NCBI GenBank assembly: GCA_022396035.1
Contig: JAIOXO010000015.1
Coordinates: 1 to 42,071, forward strand
Reading direction: 5' to 3'
DNA: 42,071 nt
Origin: Actinomycetes bacterium
GTDB lineage: Bacteria; Actinomycetota; Humimicrobiia; Humimicrobiales; Humimicrobiaceae
The notes beneath the pieces were generated by a model. It had not been told where the DNA came from. It saw nothing but the letters and a program-made list of their open reading frames with translations, and searched no databases. This document shows, one piece after another, positions 34,438 to 41,800 of the stretch; the stretch's first letter is position 1; the number at the start of each line of letters is the position of its first letter. The translations under genes and the position numbers were made by a program.

Positions 34438-34725
34438 ATGTCAAAAATAAGAAGAGTGGTCCTAGATGTGTTAAAACCCCATGCCCCCAGTATAATAGAT
34501 CTGGCCAATATATTGGCTGATATAAAGGGGATAGAGGGGGTGGATATCAGTCTAAAAGAGATGGACCAGAAGGTGGAAAACGTTAAGATAACTTGCGAAG
34601 GCGAAGATATAGACTACGGTCAACTGGAAAAAGCCATAATTGAAAATGGCGGGTCAGTTCACAGCATAGACAAAATATCTGCGGGAGCCAGCATGGTTGA
34701 TGAAGTTTTAACTTCCCAGGATTAG
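34438..34725 (+). CDS. DUF211 protein (archaeal-type small protein)
   Basis: This 95-residue protein matches the DUF211 family, best known from archaea (structures are of small ferredoxin-like folds). Matches include RRVVLDVLKPHAPSIIDLA near the start, EGVDISLKEMDQKVENVKIT in the middle and ENGGSVHSIDKISAG near the end. The function is not known. AAGGAAGG precedes the ATG. It lies 31 bases after rluD on the same strand, and its TAG overlaps the stop of the convergent ABC permease gene at 34722-34725. Confidence 0.8.
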   Translation: MSKIRRVVLDVLKPHAPSIIDLANILADIKGIEGVDISLKEMDQKVENVKITCEGEDIDYGQLEKAIIENGGSVHSIDKISAGASMVDEVLTSQD

Positions 34726-35669
34726 GTAGCCCTGATCTCCTGCCGCATAAATATTATATAAGATAGAGCGAAACATATAACTGCCAGGGATATAATCGCT
34801 ATCAGCTGTGGCCAAACCTGAACCAAACTCTGCCCCAGAGAAAGTGGACTTAACAGCATTCTGCTCAAATCAGTAGAAACCAGAGATTGAGCATTTAAAA
34901 ACATATGTCCTCCTACCGGTATCAGCAGGGTGGTTATAGCTTCTGAAAACAGGGTGGCTGGAGATATCCTGGATATATTGCTCTCAATCATATAATTTTT
35001 TACCTGGTCAGCAGTAGATGCATTATCCAGAGGAACTACTGCATTGGCCACTGCATTGGCTATTATGGGTAGAAAGACTATCAGAAACAGCCATATAGCA
35101 ATAGAGGTGAGTATGGAGGTGGCTGTTTTTTCCATAATAACTGAAAACAGCATAGACAGTCCCATCCAGAAAGTACCATAGAATATACATATAAACACAA
35201 AGAAAAACAGCCGGAGTATTTCCATGGATGAAGGGGGAACGCCAATGGTCCTAAGCCCTATTCCTGCTATCAGCAATACTATGCTGCCCATGATTATGGC
35301 CAGGGTGGTAATTCCTGCTAAAAATTTTCCGTTTATTACGCTATCCCTGAAAATTGGCTGGGACATAAGCCTGCTTAAATTACCGCTTCTTCTTTCGCTG
35401 TTTATAGCATCAAAACCAAAAACAATGCCTATTATGGGTATAAACAGGCTGATAAAAGTTATAAATGAGGGGAGTATGTCTCCCGAGGTGGTAAAAAGTT
35501 TTAAGAATATATTTGCATCTACACCGCTGGCTGCGTCCCGGATATTTTGCAGGGCAACATATACAGAAGACAATCCTGCAACGTATACCAGCCCCAGCAG
35601 TATTATAAATTTTTTACTGCTGAAATAATCTGTCAGTTCTTTTCTATATACAGTAAGAATGCTTTTCAT
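34722..35669 (-). CDS. ABC-2 type transporter permease
   Basis: This 315-residue protein has about six membrane helices and a large loop after the first one, the layout of NosY/ABC-2 permeases. The N-terminus VYRKELTDYFSSKKFIILL is typical, as is the segment GFDAINSERRSGNLSRLMSQ, part of the loop that contacts the ATPase. It forms the membrane part of an exporter with the ATPase gene one base upstream and the NEW3-domain protein before that. The substrate is not known. A strong GAGGAG ribosome site precedes the ATG at 35669. It shares a four-base stop overlap with DUF211. Confidence 0.9.
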   Translation of the reverse strand: MKSILTVYRKELTDYFSSKKFIILLGLVYVAGLSSVYVALQNIRDAASGVDANIFLKLFTTSGDILPSFITFISLFIPIIGIVFGFDAINSERRSGNLSRLMSQPIFRDSVINGKFLAGITTLAIIMGSIVLLIAGIGLRTIGVPPSSMEILRLFFFVFICIFYGTFWMGLSMLFSVIMEKTATSILTSIAIWLFLIVFLPIIANAVANAVVPLDNASTADQVKNYMIESNISRISPATLFSEAITTLLIPVGGHMFLNAQSLVSTDLSRMLLSPLSLGQSLVQVWPQLIAIISLAVICFALSYIIFMRQEIRAT

Positions 35670-35670
35670 A

Positions 35671-36603
35671 TTACTCCTCTTTAAAATATTTTAGGTAAAT
35701 TTCTTCCAAAGCATAATTCTTTATATTCATGCTGGTAAGAAATGAATCCGAGCCAGAGATGGTTTTGGATATTTCAGACCTCAAATCCTTATCACAGATA
35801 ACCTGAATTTTGCCATCCTCCTGGTTTACTTCTACTACTTGGTCCATGTTTCTAATTTTTTCAATCAGGCCCTGGTCAAAGGGATTGATTTCTATTTCTA
35901 TCCTGTATTTTCCGCCGCCAAACAAATCTCTTCCCAGTTTATCGATTTCGCCTTCACCTATGAGATTTCCCTTGGACAGCACTCCCACTCGGTGGCATAT
36001 TTTCTGAACCAGGTTTAACTGGTGAGATGACAGCATGAAAGTTATTCCCTTTTCCTGATTCAGCCTGATAATGGTTTCCAGTATACTATTGGCAACCTTT
36101 ACGTCCAAACCTTCTGTAGGCTCATCAAAAATTACCAGCTGGGGATCCTTTATTAAAACATCGGCTATACCCAGCCTTTGTTTCATTCCTTTGGAAAACT
36201 GTTTTACCGGCTGATTCTTATTTTTAAGAAGGCCTACCGTTTCCAGCACACGATCTGTCTTTTCAGGGATCTCACTGTACTTTATATTATTGAGTTCTGC
36301 AGTGTAGGTCAAGTTATCTCTGGCGGTCATATCCTCATAAAACCCAACTTTTTCCGGCAGATACCCGGTTATCCTTTTTACTTTTAAAGGCTCCCTGGTA
36401 GAATTAAAACCGGCTACACTTATGCTTCCCGAGGTAGGCTCTGTTAACCCCAGTAGCATAAGAATAATGGTAGACTTACCGGCACCGTTTGGTCCCAGCA
36501 GTCCATAAATCTCGCCTTTATTTATGGTCAGGTTTAGATTATTGACTGCTATGGTACTGCCATATTTTTTAGTAAGGTTTTCTGCAATGATTATTTTTTC
36601 CAT
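35671..36603 (-). CDS. ABC transporter ATP-binding protein
   Basis: The protein (310 residues from this start) is the ATPase of an ABC-2 exporter. It has Walker A GPNGAGKS (37-44), the signature FSKGMKQRLG (136-145), Walker B LVIFDE (156-161) and the switch His in SSHQL. A C-terminal domain of about 90 residues follows, common in this NatA/CcmA-like group. I prefer the ATG at 36603: a TTG at 36630 would overlap the NEW3 gene by 23 bases and the family normally begins near MEKII. It lies between the NEW3 protein and the permease as one operon. Confidence 0.93.
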   Translation of the reverse strand: MEKIIIAENLTKKYGSTIAVNNLNLTINKGEIYGLLGPNGAGKSTIILMLLGLTEPTSGSISVAGFNSTREPLKVKRITGYLPEKVGFYEDMTARDNLTYTAELNNIKYSEIPEKTDRVLETVGLLKNKNQPVKQFSKGMKQRLGIADVLIKDPQLVIFDEPTEGLDVKVANSILETIIRLNQEKGITFMLSSHQLNLVQKICHRVGVLSKGNLIGEGEIDKLGRDLFGGGKYRIEIEINPFDQGLIEKIRNMDQVVEVNQEDGKIQVICDKDLRSEISKTISGSDSFLTSMNIKNYALEEIYLKYFKEE

Positions 36604-36607
36604 AATC

Positions 36608-37510
36608 CTATCTTCTTCCCAACCTTGCAAATATTATGGCTACACCAACTATAACTATAACAATGATGCCAATTCCGACCCAGCCCCACACGGTGGGTGT
36701 TAATACAGTTACCCTGAGGTCCAGAGAATCTGTGCTGTTTTCACTATTGGCATTGAAAGTAACCATATAGTCACCGGCAATAGTTTTCTCAGGCGGTTTT
36801 ATGGTTACCTCTATCTCTTCCTGTTCACCGGCTTCCAGGGTTTCAATGTCTTTATTATCAAATTCCACCATCCAGCCTTCAGGCTCGGTGGTGGTAAGTG
36901 AGATATTTTCAATTGAGGCTGAACCGCTGTTTCCCAGCATCAGCATATATTTATTATCTTTACCGGAGGTAATTTCAGTACTGAGCCTTCCGGTTTTGGT
37001 AGAAAGGTCTAGCTGATAAGTAGCGGTAACAATGGCTGTAAACTCAGCATTAGCGCTTAAGCCTGTATCTTCGTCTTCAACCATGATGGTTATGGCATAT
37101 TCGCCCGGCTCTATTTTAACCAGAGGGGTAGCTATTACTTTTAAGCTTGTGGAAGCTGCATTGGGGGCCAACTTAATAGCAGATATCTCTGTATTTTCAA
37201 ATGAGGGCTGTATGGAAACATACCATCCTTCAGGTGCTTCAGAGTTTAGATCAAAGGTCCTTTCTTCTTGCCCCGAATAAGAAAGATCTGCCTTAAATTC
37301 AAAAGATCCGCCAGATTTCGCCCTCAATTCAGGAAACTGTATATCAAAGCTGAGCTCCTCTGGTACCACTTCCTCTGCCTGAGGGGTCTCTGTTTCAGCT
37401 TCTTCCTCCTGGGCAAGAACAACTGAAGGTACGGATAAAATAATGGATAAAGTAAAAATTGCTAAAAAGCTAAAAATTAATGTCTTCATTTTTTTATTCC
37501 TGCTTTTCAC
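36608..37510 (-). CDS. Secreted, membrane-anchored protein with two NEW3 (Ig-like) domains
   Basis: This 300-residue protein has a signal peptide (about 8-34, ending VVLA), an acidic stretch, two NEW3-type beta domains (about 60-150 and 160-265) with EGWYVSIQPSF and EPEGWMVEF, and a membrane helix near 275-294 followed by RLGRR. It should be anchored with its domains outside the membrane. The GTG start at 37510 has a strong AAAGGAG before it. It is the first gene of the operon with the ABC ATPase and permease, a known pairing, so it may be the extracytoplasmic part or the passenger handler of that exporter. No enzymatic site is seen. Confidence 0.85.
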   Translation of the reverse strand: MKSRNKKMKTLIFSFLAIFTLSIILSVPSVVLAQEEEAETETPQAEEVVPEELSFDIQFPELRAKSGGSFEFKADLSYSGQEERTFDLNSEAPEGWYVSIQPSFENTEISAIKLAPNAASTSLKVIATPLVKIEPGEYAITIMVEDEDTGLSANAEFTAIVTATYQLDLSTKTGRLSTEITSGKDNKYMLMLGNSGSASIENISLTTTEPEGWMVEFDNKDIETLEAGEQEEIEVTIKPPEKTIAGDYMVTFNANSENSTDSLDLRVTVLTPTVWGWVGIGIIVIVIVGVAIIFARLGRR

Positions 37511-37568
37511 TTATTAGACTCCTTTACTATCTAATGATATTTTAGGCTGTTTTAATTTTGCTTTATTG

Positions 37569-37620
37569 CCACGGTTACATTTTTGTATACGAACAAAAAT
37601 TTTAATAATTTTGTCCGTGG
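37569..37620. repeat. Nested inverted repeat (possible operator or cruciform)
   Basis: Outer arms CCACGG (37569-37574) and CCGTGG (37615-37620) enclose an inner perfect 8-base inverted repeat, ATTTTTGT (37579-37586) and ACAAAAAT (37593-37600), with the loop ATACGA. It lies between two divergent operons and not after a gene, so a terminator is unlikely. A regulator site is the simplest idea. Confidence 0.45.
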
Positions 37621-37773
37621 TTGTCAAGAAAGGCTAAGGGGTTGTCATTTAAAAGTTAAAAGTTCAATTATTATTTTAAGTGATTTACAATTTATAACCA
37701 GGAAAGTATGATCCCAAATTTTTTCTTGTATTTTGTTATAAAATTTCATATATTATAAAAAGCTATTTATCAA

Positions 37774-37803
37774 CCTTTAAAATAGTCCAGAGAGACTAAA
37801 AGG
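37774..37803 (+). promoter_or_regulatory. PyrR-binding RNA hairpin (anti-antiterminator) of the pyr operon
   Basis: The RNA would form a lower stem CCTTT/AAAGG, an internal A-rich bulge, an upper stem TAGTC/GACTA and the loop CAGAGA. The segment AGTCCAGAGAGACT agrees with the known PyrR-binding consensus (ARUCCNGNGAGGYU) at nearly every position. In Bacillus-type systems PyrR with UMP binds this loop and favours termination. The first gene downstream is pyrR itself, as expected. Confidence 0.8.
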
Positions 37804-37845
37804 GAAAAAGTGAAGAATAAAAAATATATAAATAAAAATATTATG

Positions 37846-37877
37846 CCTTCTTGCTGCATGGGTGGGAAGGTTTTTTT
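37846..37877 (+). terminator. Leader terminator that also covers the pyrR ribosome-binding site
   Basis: CCTTC (37846-37850) pairs with GAAGG (37866-37870), and further wobble pairs and a C-G extend the stem to about nine base pairs. Seven Ts follow (37871-37877), then the pyrR ATG at 37878. The GGGAAGG of the 3' arm is also the best Shine-Dalgarno sequence for pyrR. The hairpin could therefore end transcription, hide the ribosome site, or both. I see no strong antiterminator: the best alternative pairing is about five bases. Confidence 0.7.
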
Positions 37878-38432
37878 ATGTCCCAATTTAAGCCTATGAG
37901 AGAAAAAGCATTAATACTAGGAGCCCAGGATATAGAAAGAGTGCTAAAAAGGATTTCACATGAAATCCTTGAGAGAAACAAGGGATGCGGCAACCTGGTG
38001 TTTATAGGTATACAAAAAAGGGGAATACCCTTGGCTGCCAGAATTGCAGAGAACATAAAAAATTTTGAGCAGTCACAGATACCGGTGGGGAAACTGGATA
38101 TAACATTTTACCGGGATGATATAGGTAAGAGCATAAAACCGGAAGTAAACATTACCGACATACCTTTTGACATAAAGGATAAGGATATAATTTTAGTTGA
38201 TGATGTTCTGTTTACCGGTAGAACTATCAGGGCAGCCATGGATGCAATTATTGATCTGGGAAGGCCCAGATCCGTCCAGCTGGTGGTTTTAATAGACAGA
38301 GGCCACAGGGAACTGCCTATCAGGGCCGACTATGTAGGAAAAAACATTCCCACTTCCATAAATGAGCTGATTGAAGTCAGGCTAAAAGAGACCGACAGTA
38401 TAGATAAAGTAACCATATGTGATAATAAATAG
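37878..38432 (+). CDS. pyrR: PyrR: pyr operon regulator / uracil phosphoribosyltransferase
   Basis: The protein (184 residues from this start) senses UMP, binds pyr mRNA and often has uracil phosphoribosyltransferase activity. The PRPP loop is [17 protein letters not shown], and [20 protein letters not shown] is typical of PyrR. I place the start at ATG 37878, which follows GGGAAGG and a seven-T spacer. A TTG at 37851 would fall inside the terminator. Homologues align best from MREKALIL, whose ATG at 37896 is also possible but lacks a ribosome site. It heads the operon pyrR-pyrB-pyrC-carA-carB and is downstream of its own RNA target. Confidence 0.93.
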   Translation: MSQFKPMREKALILGAQDIERVLKRISHEILERNKGCGNLVFIGIQKRGIPLAARIAENIKNFEQSQIPVGKLDITFYRDDIGKSIKPEVNITDIPFDIKDKDIILVDDVLFTGRTIRAAMDAIIDLGRPRSVQLVVLIDRGHRELPIRADYVGKNIPTSINELIEVRLKETDSIDKVTICDNK

Positions 38433-38444
38433 AGGAGTATTTAG

Positions 38445-39380
38445 TTGTTAGCAGGAAGCAGTTTATTAAGAATAGATGACCTTGAGCCAGGTGATGTAGA
38501 ACAGATTCTGCATAATACTGATTCCTTTGTGGAAGTTTTAGAAAGAAAAGTTAAAAAGGTGCCTGCCCTGAGGGGCAAGACGGTTGCCAATATTTTTTTT
38601 GAGCCCAGCACCAGGACCAAGAATTCTTTTGAAATCGCTGCAAAAAGGCTCAGTGCCGATACTATTAATTTTTCCTCTTCTACCAGCAGCCTGAAAAAAG
38701 GAGAATCAATAACCGATACCATAAACACTATTATTGCCATGAAGGTAAACCTGCTGGTCATAAGGCACGGCCACAGCGGTGTTTTAAATTTTTTATCTGA
38801 CCGGATAGATCTTCCCATAATCAATGCAGGGGACGGAAAGAATCAGCACCCCACTCAGGCCCTGCTGGATCTTTATACCATCAGGCAAAAGTTTAGCCAG
38901 GTTGAAGGATTAAAAGTGGGCATAGTGGGGGATTATTTAAACAGCAGAGTGGCCCGTTCCAATGTTGATTTGTTTCAAAAAATGGGAATGGAGGTCACCG
39001 TAGTAGCCCCCAGCATGTTTCTTCCCGGCGATATAAAGGTTACCAAAGCCAGGGTGGCAGGCAGTATTGATGATATTATCCACAAGGTGGACGTGCTGTA
39101 CATGCTCAGGATGCAGCTGGAAAGGCAGGACAGAAAATTTTATCCCTCTATCAGGGAATATAATCGTTTTTTAAGCTTAAATTCAAAAAGAATGACAGCC
39201 ATGAAAAAGAATTCAATGGTGATGCACCCGGGTCCGGTAAACAGGGGGATAGAAATAAGTGAAGAATTAATGGAAAGAATAACTACAGATAAACAGTTGG
39301 CCAACAAGGTGTTTATACAGAAACAGGTAACCCACGGAGTAGCAGTACGAATGGCGCTGCTTTATCTGATTTTAAGTTAG
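38445..39380 (+). CDS. pyrB: Aspartate carbamoyltransferase, catalytic subunit
   Basis: This 311-residue enzyme makes carbamoyl aspartate, the committed step of pyrimidine synthesis. EPSTRTKNSF (53-62) binds carbamoyl phosphate, and HPTQALLDLY near 133 is the second signature. GDYLNSRVARSN and VMHPGPVNRG are also family features. No regulatory subunit gene (pyrI) is near, so control is probably through PyrR alone. The start is TTG at 38445, with AGAGGAG about seven bases before it. It follows pyrR by 12 bases. Confidence 0.95.
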   Translation: MLAGSSLLRIDDLEPGDVEQILHNTDSFVEVLERKVKKVPALRGKTVANIFFEPSTRTKNSFEIAAKRLSADTINFSSSTSSLKKGESITDTINTIIAMKVNLLVIRHGHSGVLNFLSDRIDLPIINAGDGKNQHPTQALLDLYTIRQKFSQVEGLKVGIVGDYLNSRVARSNVDLFQKMGMEVTVVAPSMFLPGDIKVTKARVAGSIDDIIHKVDVLYMLRMQLERQDRKFYPSIREYNRFLSLNSKRMTAMKKNSMVMHPGPVNRGIEISEELMERITTDKQLANKVFIQKQVTHGVAVRMALLYLILS

Positions 39381-39395
39381 GCGGTAACTACTAAA

Positions 39396-40682
39396 TTGGA
39401 AGACAAAAAAAATATACTCATAAAACAGGCCAGGATTGTAGACCCTTATCTGGATAGGGACTTGGTATCCGATTTATTTATAAGCCGGGGAAAAATAGAA
39501 AAAATATCCGGTCATATAGAAAAAAGGGATAATACCGAGGTCATAGAAGGAAAACAATTAGTAGTTTGTCCCGGCTTTATAGATATGCATGTCCATTTAA
39601 GGGATCCAGGCGATGAAATGGAGGAGGATATTGCCAGTGGCATAAAGGCAGCTCTTGCCGGCGGGTTTACCGCCATAGCCTGTATGCCCAACACCAGGCC
39701 CCCCATAGACAACCCTTATCTTATAGATTATATAAAAGATAAGGCTAAAATCCATGATTTTAGCCTACTTCCGGTAGCTGCAATGACTAAAGGTTTAAAA
39801 GGAAAACAGATTACGGAAATGGGGCTGCTGGCAGAACATGGAGCAGTAGCTTTCTCCGATGATGGATATTGTGTTCAGGATTCCAGAAACATGTATGAAA
39901 TAATGCGCTATAGCCGGCAGATAAACTCCCTGCTTATTTTGCATGAAGAGGATAACCAGTTTTCAGAAGGGGGGCTGGTTCATGAAGGATACTATTCCAA
40001 TAAATTCGGCCTGGAAGGCATAAGCCCACTTGGCGAAGAGCTGATTATAGCCAGGGATATTATGCTGGCAGAAAAAACCGGGGCCCGGATACACATTACC
40101 CATTTAAGCAGTGCTAAATCTGTGCAGCTTATAAGGGAGGCCAAAAAAAATGGCATAAATATCAGCTGTGACGTAACTCCCCATCACCTGTATTTTAATC
40201 ACAGCTGTCTGGATAAGCTGGATACCAATTTAAAGGTAAAACCGCCTATCCGGGATGAACAGGACCAAAAAGCATTGATTGAGGGCATAAAAGACGGCAC
40301 CATAGATGCCGTAGCCAGCGATCATGCGCCCCATTTGCTGGAAGAAAAGAATACCACCCTAAGGGATGCGGCCTTTGGGGCTATCGGTATGGAAACCTCA
40401 TTTAAGGCAAGCTTTAGCAAGCTGTGCATACAGGAAAAAATGAACCTTGTAGATCTTTTAAAACTTTTTACTCTGGGACCCGCGCAAATATTGAAAATTA
40501 GTCCCCCAACAGTAAAAGAAAAGCAGATTGCAAATTTAGTAATCCTGGATATTAAATCTAAAAATAAAGTAATGCCAGAATTTATTTCTAAAAGCTCCAA
40601 TTGCCCCTTTATGGGACAAAATCTTACCGGACAGGTGCTTTATACTATAAATAACGGCAAGCTATGTTATAAAAGAGAGTGA
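39396..40682 (+). CDS. pyrC: Dihydroorotase
   Basis: This 428-residue zinc amidohydrolase closes carbamoyl aspartate to dihydroorotate. Metal ligands lie in MHVHLRDPG (64-72), with further histidines in HITHLSS and CDVTPHHLYF, and the catalytic Asp in SDHAPH. The long form with these motifs is the class I type found with PyrB in many bacteria. The start is TTG at 39396, 15 bases after pyrB, with only a weak ribosome site. Its stop overlaps the carA start. Confidence 0.95.
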   Translation: MEDKKNILIKQARIVDPYLDRDLVSDLFISRGKIEKISGHIEKRDNTEVIEGKQLVVCPGFIDMHVHLRDPGDEMEEDIASGIKAALAGGFTAIACMPNTRPPIDNPYLIDYIKDKAKIHDFSLLPVAAMTKGLKGKQITEMGLLAEHGAVAFSDDGYCVQDSRNMYEIMRYSRQINSLLILHEEDNQFSEGGLVHEGYYSNKFGLEGISPLGEELIIARDIMLAEKTGARIHITHLSSAKSVQLIREAKKNGINISCDVTPHHLYFNHSCLDKLDTNLKVKPPIRDEQDQKALIEGIKDGTIDAVASDHAPHLLEEKNTTLRDAAFGAIGMETSFKASFSKLCIQEKMNLVDLLKLFTLGPAQILKISPPTVKEKQIANLVILDIKSKNKVMPEFISKSSNCPFMGQNLTGQVLYTINNGKLCYKRE

Positions 40683-41791
40683 TGGAATTGAATAAAAAAG
40701 CAATTTTAATGCTGGAAGATGGAAAAGTATTTGAAGGCAGGAGTTTTGGCTGCCCCGGTGAAGCTGTGGGAGAAGTGGTTTTTAATACATCCATGACCGG
40801 TTACCAGGAAATTTTAACTGACCCTTCCTACTGTGAACAGATAGTAACTATGACTTACCCCCAGATTGGCAACTATGGAGTAAATTACAAGGATATAGAA
40901 TCCAACAAGGTACAGGTAAAAGGATTTATAGTAAGAGAATATATTGATACCTACAGCAACTGGAGAGCCAAAAAAAGCCTGCAGGATTATCTGCAGAATA
41001 ATAGTATAGTGGGAATATCGGAAATAGATACCCGTCAGCTCACCAAACATATACGGCTGCAGGGAGCCATGAAGGGTATAATATCTACCAATACTGACCA
41101 TCAGCAACAGCTTAAACAGAAGCTTGACAGTTATCCCGGTATGATAGGACGGGACCTGGTAGACAATGTCAGCTGCAGCCAGCCCTATGTATTTAACCCC
41201 GAGAAAAAGGGAGCCAGATACAAAGTGGTGGCTATAGATTATGGAATCAAATTAAATATACTCAGGTGTCTGGCAGATGCCGGTTTCAGGATACAGGTAG
41301 TACCTGCCAGAACCACGCCTCAGCAGGTTCTTGACTATAAGCCGGACGGAGTAATGTTGTCCAATGGACCCGGGGATCCGGCGGCTGTAAGTTATGCCAT
41401 AAATAATATAAAGCAGCTGGTTTCCAGGGTCCCTATTTTTGGTATCTGCCTGGGGCACCAGCTGCTGGGCCTGGCTCTGGGTGCTAAAACCTACAAGCTG
41501 AAATTTGGACATCACGGAGGCAATCATCCGGTTAAGAATTTATTAACCGGGGAAGTTGAGATAACCACCCAGAATCATGGATTTTCTTTGGATATGGAAA
41601 GCTTAAACCAGATTGGAGATATAAATTACAGGGTGACTCACATAAATTTAAATGATCAAACCATGGAGGGTATCGAGTACGATGATCTCTCTGCTTACAG
41701 CGTACAGCACCATCCGGAGGCCGGGCCCGGACCCCATGATGCCCGTTATATTTTTAAGAGATTTATTAATATAATTGAAAATTTTAAATAG
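40682..41791 (+). CDS. carA: Carbamoyl-phosphate synthase small subunit (glutaminase)
   Basis: The protein (369 residues from this start) releases ammonia from glutamine for carbamoyl phosphate synthesis. The N-terminal domain begins with MLEDGKVFEGRSFG and includes VVFNTSMTGYQEILTDPSY. The class I glutaminase domain carries the nucleophile Cys in GICLGHQLLGLA, with the partner His in VQHHPEAGPGPHD. The ATG at 40682 overlaps the pyrC stop by one base; a GTG at 40679 and a TTG at 40688 are less likely starts. It is followed by carB nine bases later. Being in the pyr operon, it is likely the pyrimidine-specific enzyme. Confidence 0.95.
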   Translation: MELNKKAILMLEDGKVFEGRSFGCPGEAVGEVVFNTSMTGYQEILTDPSYCEQIVTMTYPQIGNYGVNYKDIESNKVQVKGFIVREYIDTYSNWRAKKSLQDYLQNNSIVGISEIDTRQLTKHIRLQGAMKGIISTNTDHQQQLKQKLDSYPGMIGRDLVDNVSCSQPYVFNPEKKGARYKVVAIDYGIKLNILRCLADAGFRIQVVPARTTPQQVLDYKPDGVMLSNGPGDPAAVSYAINNIKQLVSRVPIFGICLGHQLLGLALGAKTYKLKFGHHGGNHPVKNLLTGEVEITTQNHGFSLDMESLNQIGDINYRVTHINLNDQTMEGIEYDDLSAYSVQHHPEAGPGPHDARYIFKRFINIIENFK

Positions 41792-41800
41792 GAAGATTTT

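Larger units (their letters stand above)
37511..37877. other. Divergent intergenic region between the NEW3 operon and the pyr operon
   Basis: This 367-base stretch holds no protein gene. It contains the ribosome site of the NEW3 gene on the minus strand, a nested inverted repeat (37569-37620), a direct repeat GGTTGTCA (37619-37626 and 37640-37647, 21 bases apart), and the AT-rich promoter region and RNA leader of the pyr operon. Candidate -10 boxes near 37751-37759 (TATTAT, TATAAA) exist, but no pair with a clear -35 stands out. Confidence 0.6.
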
